A DNA stretch of 45,070 nt from Methylomicrobium sp. (lineage in GTDB: Bacteria > Pseudomonadota > Gammaproteobacteria > Methylococcales > Methylomonadaceae): assembly GCA_018333785.1 (NCBI GenBank), contig JAGXSU010000131.1, forward strand, positions 1-45,070, read 5' to 3'. Below, one piece after another: positions 8,877-19,731 of the stretch (the first letter of the stretch is position 1; each line of letters begins with the position of its first letter). The notes beneath the pieces were generated by a model. That model worked only from the letters and a program-made list of their open reading frames with translations, was not told the origin of the DNA and searched no databases. Both the position numbers and the translations under genes were made by a program.

Positions 8877-10874
8877 ATGCTCCGCCTAATCCTAATTGGC
8901 ATCCTGCTTGTCCTGAACAGTTTCGTTGCAGCAAGTAATTCCAGTGCGGAGGATTTAACCGACCTTTCCATTGAAGAACTGCTGAATGTCGAAGTAATCA
9001 GCGCTTCACGACTCGGACAAAAGCCTAATCAGGCACCTTCTTCGCTATCTGTTTTAACCGCCAGCGACATCCGTACTTTCGGCTGGCGGACACTGGCAGA
9101 GGCGCTGAATGCCATGCGAGGCTTGTATACCAGTAACGATCGCAACTACAGCTATTTGGGCGTGCGCGGGATTATGCATCCCAACGATTACAACTCGCGC
9201 GTTCTGATCATGATAGATGGTCAGCGCATGAACGAAAACCTCTACGATGGTGGTTATATCGGGCAGGAGTTCATGCTGGATATGGAACTGGTGGAGCGTA
9301 TCGAATTTATCCCGGGTTCCGGCTCATCGATTTATGGCGCCAATGCTTTTTTCGGCTTGATTAATATTGTCACCAAAAAAGGTCAAGCGATCAATGGTGC
9401 GCAAATCGCTGGTGAGTACGGCACTTTCGACACCTACAAAGGTCGTGCCAGCTACGGCAAAAAGTTTGATAACGGCACTGACGTGTTGTTCTCGGCCTCT
9501 CATTACGGCAGTGCCGGCGATGAGAACTTGTATTTTAAGGAATTCGACGACCCTGCCACTAACAACGGTATCGCGCATGACATGGATACCGAACGTGCAG
9601 ATCGCATTTTCGGACGTATACAATATGAAGAGTTCACCTTGATGGGTGGCTTTGTCGACCGTTACAAACGCATACCTACAGCGTCCTTTGGAACCATTTT
9701 CAACGACTCCGAAACCTACACTAACGATAGGCAGTTTTTCGGCAACCTTAAATATAATAAGGCGCTTAGCGCCAAAACATCTTTGCAACTTAAAGGGTTT
9801 TATCAAGGTTACGATTACACGGGACGGTACCCCTATTTTGATGAAACACGCATTGTTAATCATGATGAAGCCAGCGGGCGTTGGTGGGGGGGCGAAGCGC
9901 AGGTAACCAGCACCGTATTCGATAGGCACCGATTAATATTGGGTCTGGAGTATCAGTATGACCAGCGTCAACGCCTGTTGAACCACGATATTAACCCATA
10001 CACGTTTTATCTTGATAGTCATAGTAACGGCCATAGAGTCGAACTGTATGCACAAGATGACATCCAGATTCTGGATGACCTGATCTTCAGTGCCGGCTTG
10101 CGCTTTGATTATCACCACATGCTGAAAAAGCTACAGCTCAACCCTCGCGTGGGTTTGATCTGGAATCCATTAGATAGCACCACCTTTAAACTGCTTTATA
10201 GCTCTAGCTTTAGGGCTCCCAATGTCTGGGAAAGAGACTACTTTTCATTCGTCAATACCCCCAATCCTGATAATTACGAAGAACGGATTAAGAGTTATGA
10301 AGGCGTTGTCGAATGGCAATCGACAAATGGCCTGAAATTAACCGCGGATGTGTTTTACAACGATATGACTAAGCTTTTGGAGCAAACTATTGATCCAGGG
10401 TTGGGTGCCGCCGGCCCATTTATCAATAGCGGTCATCTGCGTGCGATTGGCACGGATCTGGAAATTGAACAGCGCTGGAATAATGGTCGCATGTTCAAAG
10501 CATCCTACACCTATTCTCGCGTCACCAATGAGGCCGAAAACAGCAACAGCGCACAAGCCTCGCCACAAAATATTTTCAAACTGCATTACGCCGAGCCGCT
10601 GTTTAATAATTTTGCCAAATTGGGTATAGAAAACGTCTTTGTCGATCAGCGTCTAACCCCGCAAAACGGCAGCGCCGATGCCTATTATCAACTTAACCTC
10701 AATTTAACCAGCGACCAAATTGCGCCCGGTCTGGATGTGTCAGTAGGTGCATATAACCTTTTTGATAGCCACTATCAGATGTTGGGCGGTACGGGTCCCA
10801 ATGACATTACTCAAAACATTCTACGTATGAATGGAAGGGAGTTTCGTATCAAGCTACAACTTACCTTTGATTGA
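8877..10874 (+). CDS. TonB-dependent receptor 1
   Basis: This is a 665-residue outer-membrane receptor. A signal peptide covers residues 1 to ~20. The mature N-terminus carries the motif DLTDLSIEELLNVEVISASR (26-45). A plug domain follows (SLSVLTASDIRTFGWRTLAEAL, YSRVL-type strands, the motif VERIEFIPGSGSSIYGANAF and the INIVTKKG segment), then a 22-strand-type barrel ending in FRIKLQLTFD. The family imports siderophores, vitamin B12, sugars or other ligands using TonB energy; nothing in the sequence fixes the ligand. It heads an operon with a second receptor, a YfiR-like protein and a hybrid kinase. I therefore suspect a role in ligand sensing linked to c-di-GMP as well as uptake. No strong ribosome-binding site precedes the ATG. 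Confidence 0.88.
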   Translation: MLRLILIGILLVLNSFVAASNSSAEDLTDLSIEELLNVEVISASRLGQKPNQAPSSLSVLTASDIRTFGWRTLAEALNAMRGLYTSNDRNYSYLGVRGIMHPNDYNSRVLIMIDGQRMNENLYDGGYIGQEFMLDMELVERIEFIPGSGSSIYGANAFFGLINIVTKKGQAINGAQIAGEYGTFDTYKGRASYGKKFDNGTDVLFSASHYGSAGDENLYFKEFDDPATNNGIAHDMDTERADRIFGRIQYEEFTLMGGFVDRYKRIPTASFGTIFNDSETYTNDRQFFGNLKYNKALSAKTSLQLKGFYQGYDYTGRYPYFDETRIVNHDEASGRWWGGEAQVTSTVFDRHRLILGLEYQYDQRQRLLNHDINPYTFYLDSHSNGHRVELYAQDDIQILDDLIFSAGLRFDYHHMLKKLQLNPRVGLIWNPLDSTTFKLLYSSSFRAPNVWERDYFSFVNTPNPDNYEERIKSYEGVVEWQSTNGLKLTADVFYNDMTKLLEQTIDPGLGAAGPFINSGHLRAIGTDLEIEQRWNNGRMFKASYTYSRVTNEAENSNSAQASPQNIFKLHYAEPLFNNFAKLGIENVFVDQRLTPQNGSADAYYQLNLNLTSDQIAPGLDVSVGAYNLFDSHYQMLGGTGPNDITQNILRMNGREFRIKLQLTFD

Positions 10875-10875
10875 A

Positions 10876-12960
10876 ATGATGCCTACAAATCATTTCCTTC
10901 GTCTTGGCTACTTCATGCTCATGGCTTTTTTGCAAGATATTGCCATGGCTGCCAATCAAGCCCCTTTAGAAGCATCCCTGCCGGATTTGACAGAATTAAA
11001 TGTTGAAGAACTTTTGAATATTGATCTTAGTTCGGTCATGAAAACGCCGACTGCATTAAAGGATGTCCCGGCTTCTATTTATGTCTTGACCAGCAACGAA
11101 ATCCGCCGTACCGGCGCCACCACCATTCCAGAAGCACTGCGGGTTGTACCGGGTTTGCATGTGGCCCGTGTCGATGGCAATAAATGGGCGATTTCCGCGC
11201 GCGGTTTTAATGGTGTATTTGCTAACAAACTGCTGGTTTTGATGGATGGCCGTGCCGTTTACACGCCTCTATTTTCCGGCGCCTGGTGGGATCAGGAAGA
11301 TGTAATGATGGATGACATCGAACGCATAGAAGTCATTCGCGGCCCTGGCGCCAGTTTGTGGGGAACGAATGCGGTCAATGGCGTTATTAACATTGTCACT
11401 AAACGTGCGAAGGATACCCAAGGTGGGTTGGTGTCTGCTTACGGTGGCAATATGCGCCTGGGCGGCGGTTTGCGGTATGGCACCGATCTTGGCGATGACG
11501 CTTATCTAAAGGTTTACGCTCGTCACAGCAATTACGACGAAGCCCAGTTGCCCAATAGTAACGCGGATGCGGGTGATAATAGTCGCCTAAGCAAAATCGG
11601 TTTTCGCTTTGATAAAGACTTTGATAATGCGGAAAAAATCAGTGTTCAAGGCGATGTATTTTCCGGTTTTAGTGGAGGCGCCGCGCAACCTTTACCCAAT
11701 TTGACCCCCCATGAATTGCCAACATTAAGCTCACCGTATTCCCATTTGTCCGAAACCGATCTCAGTTTTTCCGGGCACTATATTATGGGGCGCTGGCAAC
11801 ATGCCATCACCTCTAACTCAAGCTCCGCATTGCGATTTTTCTGGAGCCGAAATGAACGCCAGGCCGATTTGATCAGCTCTGGTTATCAAATAGACACGCT
11901 AGATCTGGATTTTCAGCATAACCTTCAGTTGAATGAGCAGCATTATCTGACCTGGGGAACAGGTGCCCGTTTGAACTTCAACAACACCACAAACGGCATC
12001 TATTTCGCTTGGCACCCCGATTTTCGGCTAGACGAAATTTATAGCCTGTTTGTTCAGGATGAAATCACCTTGGTGCCTGAGCGCTGGAAACTAACTCTCG
12101 GTGCTAAACTCGAGCATAATCCGGTCACTCAATTCGAATGGCAACCCAACGCTCGTTTGGCCTGGACTCCGAGCGCACATCAGTCTTTTTGGACTTCGGT
12201 TTCGCGGGCGGTGCGCACACCGAACTGGTGGGAGCAGGATGTGCATTATAATGCGGCAATTCAACCGCCTAAGGGTGGAGGTGCCGCAAATCCGGCCAAC
12301 CCAGCTACTTTGATTACCATACGGGGTGGTCAGAACTTAAAATCGGAAGACCTGTTGGCTTACGAACTGGGTTGGCGAAGTGAGTTAACTCCTGGCCTGA
12401 CTACCGATGTCACCTTGTTTTATTACGATTATCATCACATCTCCACGCTGACGCCCAACACACTAGATAATGCGAATATCGCTGCCGGCTACCAAGTACA
12501 AAGTAGTAGCTTCACTAATTACGGTTTAACAGACATTTACGGTGGTGAAGCCAGCCTGGACTGGCGCATTACAGAAGATTGGAAATTGCGCGTCAGTTAC
12601 ACCCATACCGAAGAGAAGTTCAGGCTTGCCAGTTTCGCACCAGCATTGACCGAGACCACAACCGCCGGCAGTTTTCCCACACATCAAGCCATGTTATGGT
12701 CCATCTATCAGCTTACGCCACAACTCAACCTGGATTTGAACTGGCGTTATGTAGACGGGTTAAAGCTCAGCTCACAACCCACGGCGTCTTACCACGAACT
12801 GGATGCCAGACTGGCTTGGGATGTCGGGCACAACTTAGAACTGTCCTTAATTGGCCGCAACTTGCTAAATAAACAGCATGTGGAGTTTGGCAGCGCTTTT
12901 TTCGCGCAAGCAACAGCCATCCAGCGTGAGATTTATGCGACTGTGCGATGGGAATTTTAA
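10876..12960 (+). CDS. TonB-dependent receptor 2
   Basis: This is a 694-residue receptor starting at an ATG one base after the stop of receptor 1. A longer in-frame start at 10831 would overlap receptor 1 and add residues before the hydrophobic signal sequence, so it is rejected. The signal peptide ends near residue 25 (IAMA-ANQ). The mature N-terminus has DLTELNVEELLNIDLSS (37-53), matching the motif in receptor 1. The plug is more canonical than in receptor 1 (VLTSNEIRRTGATTIPEALR, FNGVFANKLLVLMDGR, IERIEVIRGPGASLWGTNAV, NGVINIVTKRA). The barrel ends with the expected terminal Phe (TVRWEF). The two receptors are clearly different in sequence, so they probably bind different ligands or act as alternatives. 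The ligand is unknown. Confidence 0.9.
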   Translation: MMPTNHFLRLGYFMLMAFLQDIAMAANQAPLEASLPDLTELNVEELLNIDLSSVMKTPTALKDVPASIYVLTSNEIRRTGATTIPEALRVVPGLHVARVDGNKWAISARGFNGVFANKLLVLMDGRAVYTPLFSGAWWDQEDVMMDDIERIEVIRGPGASLWGTNAVNGVINIVTKRAKDTQGGLVSAYGGNMRLGGGLRYGTDLGDDAYLKVYARHSNYDEAQLPNSNADAGDNSRLSKIGFRFDKDFDNAEKISVQGDVFSGFSGGAAQPLPNLTPHELPTLSSPYSHLSETDLSFSGHYIMGRWQHAITSNSSSALRFFWSRNERQADLISSGYQIDTLDLDFQHNLQLNEQHYLTWGTGARLNFNNTTNGIYFAWHPDFRLDEIYSLFVQDEITLVPERWKLTLGAKLEHNPVTQFEWQPNARLAWTPSAHQSFWTSVSRAVRTPNWWEQDVHYNAAIQPPKGGGAANPANPATLITIRGGQNLKSEDLLAYELGWRSELTPGLTTDVTLFYYDYHHISTLTPNTLDNANIAAGYQVQSSSFTNYGLTDIYGGEASLDWRITEDWKLRVSYTHTEEKFRLASFAPALTETTTAGSFPTHQAMLWSIYQLTPQLNLDLNWRYVDGLKLSSQPTASYHELDARLAWDVGHNLELSLIGRNLLNKQHVEFGSAFFAQATAIQREIYATVRWEF

Positions 12961-12964
12961 GGCC

Positions 12965-13504
12965 ATGCCGATAATTCTTCGCCTCCTCAATCGATTTTTA
13001 CTGGTCTTGCTCTGTACGGGTATGCTTGCCGGGCAAGTGCATGCCGAATCCGGTGGTGAAGCGGCAGTCAAAACCGCTTTTTTGTATAATTTTCTTAAAT
13101 TCATTGATTGGCCGGATGCAGTATCTCATCAAGACGCTTATCATTTATGTACAACCAACAACGACCAATTAGGTGATAGCCTGATGGTTTTGGCAAATAA
13201 AAGCATCAACAATAAACCAATAGCCATTCATCGGGACATCGCAGGCAAAGATTTAAAGACGTGCCATATGGTTTTCATTGCTGCTTCCGAGAATGCTGCC
13301 GCAATTGTTAATGATCTGAAAAACCTGCCGATTGTCACCATCAGTGACAAAGCAGGATTCATCCAGCAAAATGGCATAATTGGTTTGGTACCAATCGACA
13401 ATCGGCTAGGTTTTGAGATAAATCTTGACCAGGCAAATAGTGTCGGTATTCATATCCACGCCCAATTATTGAAACTGGCAAAATATGTCAAATCTACTCA
13501 CTGA
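12965..13504 (+). CDS. YfiR-family periplasmic protein (DUF4154)
   Basis: This is a 179-residue protein with a signal peptide (cleavage near VHA-ES). It has the YfiR hallmarks: KTAFLYNFLKFIDWP just after the signal, a central VTISDKAGFIQQNGIIGLV and a C-terminal HIHAQLLKLAKYV. In Pseudomonas, YfiR is a periplasmic repressor that binds the CHASE8 domain of the diguanylate cyclase YfiN. Here the next gene encodes a CHASE8-containing hybrid kinase, so the same type of periplasmic inhibition is a natural inference. The ATG at 12965 is chosen because it is four bases after the receptor 2 stop and has AAGG just upstream; the longer open frame lies inside receptor 2. Confidence 0.9.
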   Translation: MPIILRLLNRFLLVLLCTGMLAGQVHAESGGEAAVKTAFLYNFLKFIDWPDAVSHQDAYHLCTTNNDQLGDSLMVLANKSINNKPIAIHRDIAGKDLKTCHMVFIAASENAAAIVNDLKNLPIVTISDKAGFIQQNGIIGLVPIDNRLGFEINLDQANSVGIHIHAQLLKLAKYVKSTH

Positions 13505-13513
13505 AAAGCTATA

Positions 13514-16500
13514 GTGACTCAAGCAATGAAAAACCAACGTTTCGCCAATTTGCCGATATTCAAAAAGCTGCAGCGTTTGCAGGCGTTTACTGTTGGGTTG
13601 GCGCTCATCTTTACGTTATTGGTCAGCGGCATTACCGAAATTTGGCAAGAGCGCCAACAAATGCTTGCTGATATCGAAGCCGTCGGCAACATGATTGGCT
13701 TTAACGCGTCTGCGGCGATATTATTCAACGACAGTATCTCTGCGACCGATATTTTAGCGGCTCTCGATAGAAAATCTTCGGTGATTGCCGCTCGCATTTA
13801 CACGCTGCAAGGCACGCCTTTTGCCGACTATATCGCGCACAATCAGCCTGTTACGTTGCCGGATAGCCTGAGCGACTTTGAAAGCCTGTTACAGGGAAAT
13901 CCATTACCTCTCCTGAATCAGCGTGAGCTTCAAGCAATCCGGCATAATGGCGAAATTGTTGGTTATTTAGGCCTGATTAGCGATTTAAGTCCTCTATGGT
14001 GGGATTTGCTAACAAACTTAGGGCAAATTTTGCTGGTGATGCTGAGTGCTTTTCTCCTTAGCCGAATGTACGGTCGACGTTTAGCTTTACTCATATCAAC
14101 ACCTTTGAGCCATTTATCCCGATTAGCCGATCAAGTAACCCGAGAAAAAGACTATACCGTCAGAGCAAACTGTGAAAGTACCGATGAAATCGGCCAGCTC
14201 ATAAACAGCTTCAATCAAATGATAGAGCAGATCCAGGAACGTGATAACGAACTGGAGAACCACCGTAATCGGCTTGAATCTGAAGTTGAGCGACGCACCG
14301 CCGAGTTACGTCTAGCGATGGAAGATGCACAGGCTGCGAGTAAAGCCAAATCCGAATTTTTAGCCACTATGAGTCACGAAATCCGTACCCCCATGAATGG
14401 TGTGATGGGTATGACTGAGTTATTGATGAACACCGATCTTAGCGAGCGGCAAAGTCGTTTGGCCGATACCGCCTACCGCTCTGCCAAATCTTTACTGGGC
14501 ATCATCAACAACATTCTGGATTTTTCCAAAATCGAAGCCGGTAAATTGCAACTGGTCAGTATAGAATTCGATGTTCGGCAGTTATTGGAAGAGACCATCC
14601 AAATGCTGTCAGATCAAGCCTACCGTAAAGGTTTGGAATTGATCTTGAATATTCCTTTCGATTTTCACTGTGTGGCCCAGGGTGATTCGGAGAGGATTCG
14701 TCAAGTTTTAGTCAATTTGCTTGGCAACGCAATTAAATTTACCGATCAAGGCGAAGTTCAGCTCAGGCTGAGCCCCAGCCATAGCGTATCGAATCCCGAG
14801 TACATTGAACTGTTGTTTGAAGTCATCGATAGCGGCCCCGGTATCATGGCCGAGCAGCAAGAACATATCTTTGATAGCTTTACCCAACAAGATGGCAGTA
14901 TTACCCGCCGCTATGGTGGCACCGGACTGGGCTTGACCATCTCGCGGCAGCTGGTCGATCTGATGGGAAGTCAGCTCAAGCTCAACAGCAGCCCCGGCCG
15001 AGGCTCCTGTTTTTACTTTCAACTTTCATTGCCGGTGGGGTTGCAAGCGACGCTGGCCAAAGTCGATATCAAAGCCCTGCAAGGCTTGTCTATCCTGGTA
15101 GTCGATGATAATGCCACCAACCGTGAAATCCTCACCGGTCAACTACAAACCTGGGGTGCAGACGTCACCTGTGTGGACAGTGGCACCCAGGCTTTAAAAC
15201 TTTTGAATGATGCCAGCCAGCTCCAACTCAATTATCGGGTAGCCTTGCTCGACTGGCACATGCCCTACATGGACGGATTGTCGCTGGCGAAGACCATTCA
15301 TTCCGACCCGCGCTTAGCTGAGCTGGCCTTGATACTGCTCAGCTCAGAAAGCGTCAATATAGACATGGCTCACAGACAGCAATATGGCATCAGTTATTAC
15401 CTCAATAAACCGGTGTTTCAACATCAATTACAAGCCTGTCTGCTGGCCTTGTTGGCCCAAACACCTGCTATAAAACCGGACACCTCAGCCCCTAGCCCCT
15501 CCAAACAGCTTGGGCTTAGCGGACATATCCTGCTGGCCGAAGATAACCTGGTGAATCAGGTCGTGGCAGAAGGATTTCTGGCAGAACTCGGCTGCAATGT
15601 CTATATCGCCAACAATGGTCAAGAAGCCTGTGAAGCTGCCCAGCAGCAGCGGTTTGATTTAATTTTGATGGACTGCCATATGCCGGTCATGGATGGCTTT
15701 TCGGCCACTGCCTGTCTACGCGAGCATGAACTGCGCACAGGCAAAGCCTATATCCCCATCATTGCCTTAACCGCCGATGTACAAAAAGGCATAGAAGAAC
15801 AATGCCGACACAGTGGCATGGATGACTATCTGAGTAAGCCTTTCAATATGGAACAACTGCAGCAAATGCTGGAAAAATGGCTGCCTCAGCAGACTAAAAC
15901 CCAGCCGTCCAAATCAACATCCGATTCAAACCAGGAGCCGACAATCCTCGATACTGCCACCCTGGCATCTTTAAAAGCCATTGTCGATAGCCAAGGCCTC
16001 ACGCTATTGGAAAAATCCATTGGCTTGTATTTACAAACTGCGCCCGACAGCGCGGCACAAATCCGTCAGGCGATTGCCCTCCAACAAGCCGACAAACTGC
16101 GCAAAGCGGCCCACGTCTTAAAATCGGCCAGTGCCAATCTCGGTGCCAGACTATTATCCAGAACCTGTCTGGCTTTGGAAATCGCCGGCAGAGAGCAAGA
16201 CTTTAGTGCCACCCCACAACTCTTGACGGATTTTGATACCTATTTTGAGCAGACCCTGGAAGCCTTAAAGTTTGAACGCGCCAGCGCAAATGCCCAGAAA
16301 ATCAATATCGCCCCTGTGGCAAACGACGTACCCGAATCCTTCCATGCCGAACAAATCCTGGTGGTGGACGACGACCCTAACTTTCGCCTCATTACCCGCG
16401 AAAACCTGAAAGCGGTCGGCTACGATGTCATCGAAGCACACAGCGGTAATGATGCCTTGAATACATTAAAAGTACGGCAGCCTGCTCTGATCATATTAGA

Positions 16501-18451
16501 CGCCATGATGGAGGACTTGGACGGCTTTGAAACCTGTAAAGCACTGAGAGCCGATCCCATGCTGGCGGATATACCGGTCATCATGTCTACCGGCTTGGAT
16601 GACATTGATTCGATCAATCTGGCATTTAATGCCGGTGCCTCGGATTTCGTGATCAAACCGCTAAACTACGCCTTATTGATACACCACATTCAGTTTTTAT
16701 TGCGATCCAGCCGGGATACCGCCGCGCTTCGCACCAGTCAAGTACAACTGTCTAACGCGCAACGCATTGCCCGTATGGGCTATTGGACCTGGAATGTTGA
16801 AGAAAACAACTTTCAGATGTCGGGCTATCTGGCGGAATTGTGTCAAATAGAGCAGTCGCATTTTTCAGGGTCGTTGCAGCAATTTATCGAATTGATTTAT
16901 CCGGAAGACCGGGCGCATGTCGAGGACATCATTTATTCCACCCTCAATGGCACCGCAAAAGCACCTATCGAATACCGCTTAATGGCCAGTAACGGCGATG
17001 TGATTGTCGTGAGTCAGGAAACCGCGCTGCTCGCCAATGGCCCGCATAAAACCGTTACGGGTACCGTTCAGGATGTGTCCAGGCAAAAAGAATCGGAACG
17101 GCAGATTCATCAGTTGGCCTATTACGATGAACTGACGGGTCTTTGCAGTCGGGCCTTTTATCATGAGCGCATCGAACAAATCATCAAATCGGCCAAACGC
17201 AACCATAAACAGTTCGCCTTTTTATATCTTGATCTTGACGAGTTTAAATATATCAACGACAGCTTTGGACATAACGTCGGCGATCAATTTTTGCAGGCGA
17301 TTGCCCAGCGCATCAAAGTGGTCATCCGCGATGTGGATTTGGCCGTTCGCCTCGGCGGAGATGAGTTTTGTATTCTGGTAGATGACCTTAACGATGAATT
17401 CCAGGCGATCGAAGTGGCGGAACGGTGTTTAATGGAAATCAACCACCCCTTGATTTTAGCCGGCAACCACCTGAAGCCCCGGGTCAGTATTGGTATCGCC
17501 ATCTACCCCAAAGATGGCGAAAACGAACACGACCTGATGAAAGCAGCCGATTCGGCCATGTACTCGGCCAAAAAAGCCGGCAAGCAACGCTATGCCTATT
17601 ATCGGCCGGAAATGACCGCATTGGCGATGAAACGCCTGCAGGACGAACAAGCCTTGCGCGATGCGGTAGAACAAACCCAATTCTTATTGTATTACCAACC
17701 GCAAATCAATGTATTGACTGGCCGCATCGAAGGGGTTGAAGCCTTGATTCGCTGGCAACACCCTGAACGTGGACTGGTCAGCCCGGCTGACTTTATCCCC
17801 TTAGCCGAAAGCTTAGGTCTAATCATCAAGATAGGCGAATGGCTGTTACATACCGCTTGCCAACAAATGATGCAGTGGCATCAAGACGGCATGCCGCTGG
17901 TGCAAGTCGCAGTGAATATTTCCTCGTTACATTTTCGAAGTGCAAGCCTGGTGGACAGTGTGCAAAGCGCCCTCCGGCAAAGCCGGTTACCGGCTGAGTT
18001 TCTTGTGCTTGAAGTGACTGAAAGCGTGATGCAAACTCAGGGGGACATGCAGATTTTTCACAACATCAAAAAACTTGGCGTCAAAATAGCCATTGATGAT
18101 TTTGGTACTGGCTACTCATCTCTGGCCTCTCTGAAAGACATTCCTTTGGACTGTCTGAAAATCGATCGCTGTTTCGTACAGGACGTTTTATACAATACCC
18201 AAACCCCGGTCCTGATGGGTGCGATTATCAGTCTGTCGACTGCGATGGGTTATAAGCTGGTCGCTGAAGGGGTTGAAACCATCGAACAACTTTTAGTCAT
18301 GAGCGGTCTCGGTTGCCAGGTGATTCAGGGATATTATTTTAGTAAGCCGTTGCCTGCAGTTGAGCTGCCAGCCATGTTTGAAAGAGACTATAAGTTACAA
18401 ACCGCTTCATTTAACCGCCGCGCGGGGGATAACGAGTGGACAGTTCGTTAG
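13514..18451 (+). CDS. CHASE8 hybrid histidine kinase with REC, HPt, PAS, GGDEF and EAL domains
   Basis: This is a 1645-residue membrane signalling protein. In order it has: a membrane helix (~24-42); a periplasmic CHASE8-like domain (~45-155); a second helix (~163-184); HAMP and coiled coil (~186-280); HisKA with His288 in the SHEIRTP motif; HATPase with N and G boxes; receiver 1 (Asp580), receiver 2 (Asp720) and HPt (His867 in [13 protein letters not shown]); receiver 3 (Asp996); PAS (~1080-1190); GGDEF intact at 1281-1285; and EAL with E1409-A-L intact plus DDFGTGYSS at 1528. All catalytic residues named here are present. It could run a phosphorelay ending in c-di-GMP synthesis or breakdown within one chain. 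The GTG start at 13514 is nine bases after yfiR; an ATG at 13526 is an alternative. The neighbouring YfiR suggests periplasmic control. Confidence 0.92.
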   Translation: MTQAMKNQRFANLPIFKKLQRLQAFTVGLALIFTLLVSGITEIWQERQQMLADIEAVGNMIGFNASAAILFNDSISATDILAALDRKSSVIAARIYTLQGTPFADYIAHNQPVTLPDSLSDFESLLQGNPLPLLNQRELQAIRHNGEIVGYLGLISDLSPLWWDLLTNLGQILLVMLSAFLLSRMYGRRLALLISTPLSHLSRLADQVTREKDYTVRANCESTDEIGQLINSFNQMIEQIQERDNELENHRNRLESEVERRTAELRLAMEDAQAASKAKSEFLATMSHEIRTPMNGVMGMTELLMNTDLSERQSRLADTAYRSAKSLLGIINNILDFSKIEAGKLQLVSIEFDVRQLLEETIQMLSDQAYRKGLELILNIPFDFHCVAQGDSERIRQVLVNLLGNAIKFTDQGEVQLRLSPSHSVSNPEYIELLFEVIDSGPGIMAEQQEHIFDSFTQQDGSITRRYGGTGLGLTISRQLVDLMGSQLKLNSSPGRGSCFYFQLSLPVGLQATLAKVDIKALQGLSILVVDDNATNREILTGQLQTWGADVTCVDSGTQALKLLNDASQLQLNYRVALLDWHMPYMDGLSLAKTIHSDPRLAELALILLSSESVNIDMAHRQQYGISYYLNKPVFQHQLQACLLALLAQTPAIKPDTSAPSPSKQLGLSGHILLAEDNLVNQVVAEGFLAELGCNVYIANNGQEACEAAQQQRFDLILMDCHMPVMDGFSATACLREHELRTGKAYIPIIALTADVQKGIEEQCRHSGMDDYLSKPFNMEQLQQMLEKWLPQQTKTQPSKSTSDSNQEPTILDTATLASLKAIVDSQGLTLLEKSIGLYLQTAPDSAAQIRQAIALQQADKLRKAAHVLKSASANLGARLLSRTCLALEIAGREQDFSATPQLLTDFDTYFEQTLEALKFERASANAQKINIAPVANDVPESFHAEQILVVDDDPNFRLITRENLKAVGYDVIEAHSGNDALNTLKVRQPALIILDAMMEDLDGFETCKALRADPMLADIPVIMSTGLDDIDSINLAFNAGASDFVIKPLNYALLIHHIQFLLRSSRDTAALRTSQVQLSNAQRIARMGYWTWNVEENNFQMSGYLAELCQIEQSHFSGSLQQFIELIYPEDRAHVEDIIYSTLNGTAKAPIEYRLMASNGDVIVVSQETALLANGPHKTVTGTVQDVSRQKESERQIHQLAYYDELTGLCSRAFYHERIEQIIKSAKRNHKQFAFLYLDLDEFKYINDSFGHNVGDQFLQAIAQRIKVVIRDVDLAVRLGGDEFCILVDDLNDEFQAIEVAERCLMEINHPLILAGNHLKPRVSIGIAIYPKDGENEHDLMKAADSAMYSAKKAGKQRYAYYRPEMTALAMKRLQDEQALRDAVEQTQFLLYYQPQINVLTGRIEGVEALIRWQHPERGLVSPADFIPLAESLGLIIKIGEWLLHTACQQMMQWHQDGMPLVQVAVNISSLHFRSASLVDSVQSALRQSRLPAEFLVLEVTESVMQTQGDMQIFHNIKKLGVKIAIDDFGTGYSSLASLKDIPLDCLKIDRCFVQDVLYNTQTPVLMGAIISLSTAMGYKLVAEGVETIEQLLVMSGLGCQVIQGYYFSKPLPAVELPAMFERDYKLQTASFNRRAGDNEWTVR

Positions 18452-19287
18452 TGATTAAACGGATCACCGACAGTAAACGTATTCCCACTCTACCCAATCA
18501 GGTAAAACATTTGCTGCAAGCGTTTAATAACGAAAATCTCGGCCTGCAAGACTTGGCAAAGGTCATCGAATATCACCCGAGTATTGCTGCTCGCCTGATT
18601 GCATTGGCTAATTCCGCCTGGTCGGCGCCTTCACAACCTATTATTTCGATCGATAGAGCTTGCATTCATTTGGGCTTAACGGTGGTGCGAGGTGTCAGCA
18701 TCGGTCTGGCGTTGATATCACCGTTTAAACTTGGCGCGTGTCCAGCATTTGAACTTCGGCGATTTTGGGTCAGTAGCCAATTAGTCGCCTATGCAGCTTT
18801 ATTGTTGGCGAACAGACTGCCTGATCATTCTGGCGATGAATTATCACAAACAGTCCATACCGGTGGTTTGCTACATAATTTTGGTTTGTTGTGTTTGGCG
18901 GATATCATGCCCAGGGAAACCCAACAGGCATTGACGCTTACCCGAAATAATCCTGAAATCGGTACCAATGCCGCGCTTTTTGAATTATTGGGCACCGATT
19001 TTCGCGAAATGGGCGCCTGGCTGGCTGAAACCTGGGGGCTGCCGTCAAGGCTCATTGTGGTTATGCAGCATTACGCCGATCCCAATTATCGAGGTCTGTA
19101 TTGGCAGGAGGCTCGGCTGGTAGGTTGCGCAGCGGAATTGGTCGCTTGGGTTTGCCGGCAAGAAACGCTGCCTGAAACACTGGCTTTTGAGGAATTAAGC
19201 TTGACCACCATGGATTTAGCAGAGGTTTTTAATCGACTGAAAACCGCTTTACCAGAAGTGACTGAAACGGCTAAAGCGCTTTTTTGA
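18436..19287 (+). CDS. HDOD-domain protein
   Basis: This is a 283-residue soluble protein with an HDOD domain across most of its length: [38 protein letters not shown], then the helical core with [19 protein letters not shown] proteins are related to HD phosphohydrolases but usually lack the metal-binding His-Asp pair and act as signalling scaffolds. No catalytic HD pair is evident here. The GTG start overlaps the kinase gene by 16 bases and has a good GGGGGAT ribosome-binding site, so it is probably translated together with the kinase. It is likely an output or accessory partner of the kinase-YfiR module; the exact role is unknown. Confidence 0.85.
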   Translation: MDSSLVIKRITDSKRIPTLPNQVKHLLQAFNNENLGLQDLAKVIEYHPSIAARLIALANSAWSAPSQPIISIDRACIHLGLTVVRGVSIGLALISPFKLGACPAFELRRFWVSSQLVAYAALLLANRLPDHSGDELSQTVHTGGLLHNFGLLCLADIMPRETQQALTLTRNNPEIGTNAALFELLGTDFREMGAWLAETWGLPSRLIVVMQHYADPNYRGLYWQEARLVGCAAELVAWVCRQETLPETLAFEELSLTTMDLAEVFNRLKTALPEVTETAKALF

Positions 19288-19306
19288 GCGATAAGGCGAA
19301 GAGTTC

Positions 19307-19489
19307 CGCTAGCCATTAAAATTTAATGCGGGTCTGGCGAAGTCGCACACACTAACGGTCACCCCACAGAACAACTCTGTCTTTATGTCCAATGACGCCT
19401 TATCCACGCTGGAGTGCCTGAAGATTAAGCACAAGGTGCGGGATAAGCTATTCATTAAGGCGAACCAGATGGCCTATGAAGAATCCTGA
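19307..19489 (+). pseudogene. Possible short coding remnant
   Basis: A frame without stops runs for about 56 codons and ends with a 34-codon ATG-initiated stretch (19385-19489) reading MSNDALSTLECLKIKHKVRD and onward. The peptide is reasonably protein-like, but an open run of this length is not rare by chance, and I recognise no family. It lies between the HDOD gene and the REP-like palindrome, so it may be a decayed gene end. Confidence 0.2.
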
Positions 19490-19521
19490 GTAGCAAGCTG
19501 TTTCCACTAATCCCATAAGCC

Positions 19522-19607
19522 CGTCATGCTCGTCCGGAACGGGCATCCAGTGCCATGGATGGTAAGCTTTGAGCTATCCATGGCACTGGATGCCAGCAAT
19601 CCCTGCC
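19522..19607. repeat. REP-like palindrome
   Basis: The core has two perfect 19-base complementary arms (19542-19560 and 19576-19594) around a 15-base loop. Its flanks, CGTCAT on the left and CCCTGCCGGAATAACG on the right, match parts of the longer repeat at 40707-40870. It lies between the HDOD and penicillin-acylase genes and would also stop transcription leaving the kinase operon. Confidence 0.75.
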
Positions 19608-19731
19608 GGAATAACGAGGTCGAATTTGAATAAAGAGTTAGAGCTGAAACATCTTTATAATCAGGTGAAGAATTGCAGAAATTAAGTGCTTTGGCACTTA
19701 GTAACACTTTGAGAACATAAGTTGATACTCC

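Noticed and set aside
9324-9929. 201-codon antisense ORF inside TonB receptor 1
   Set aside because: The receptor on the other strand has complete plug and barrel motifs; the antisense frame has no motif and is a shadow of its codon bias.
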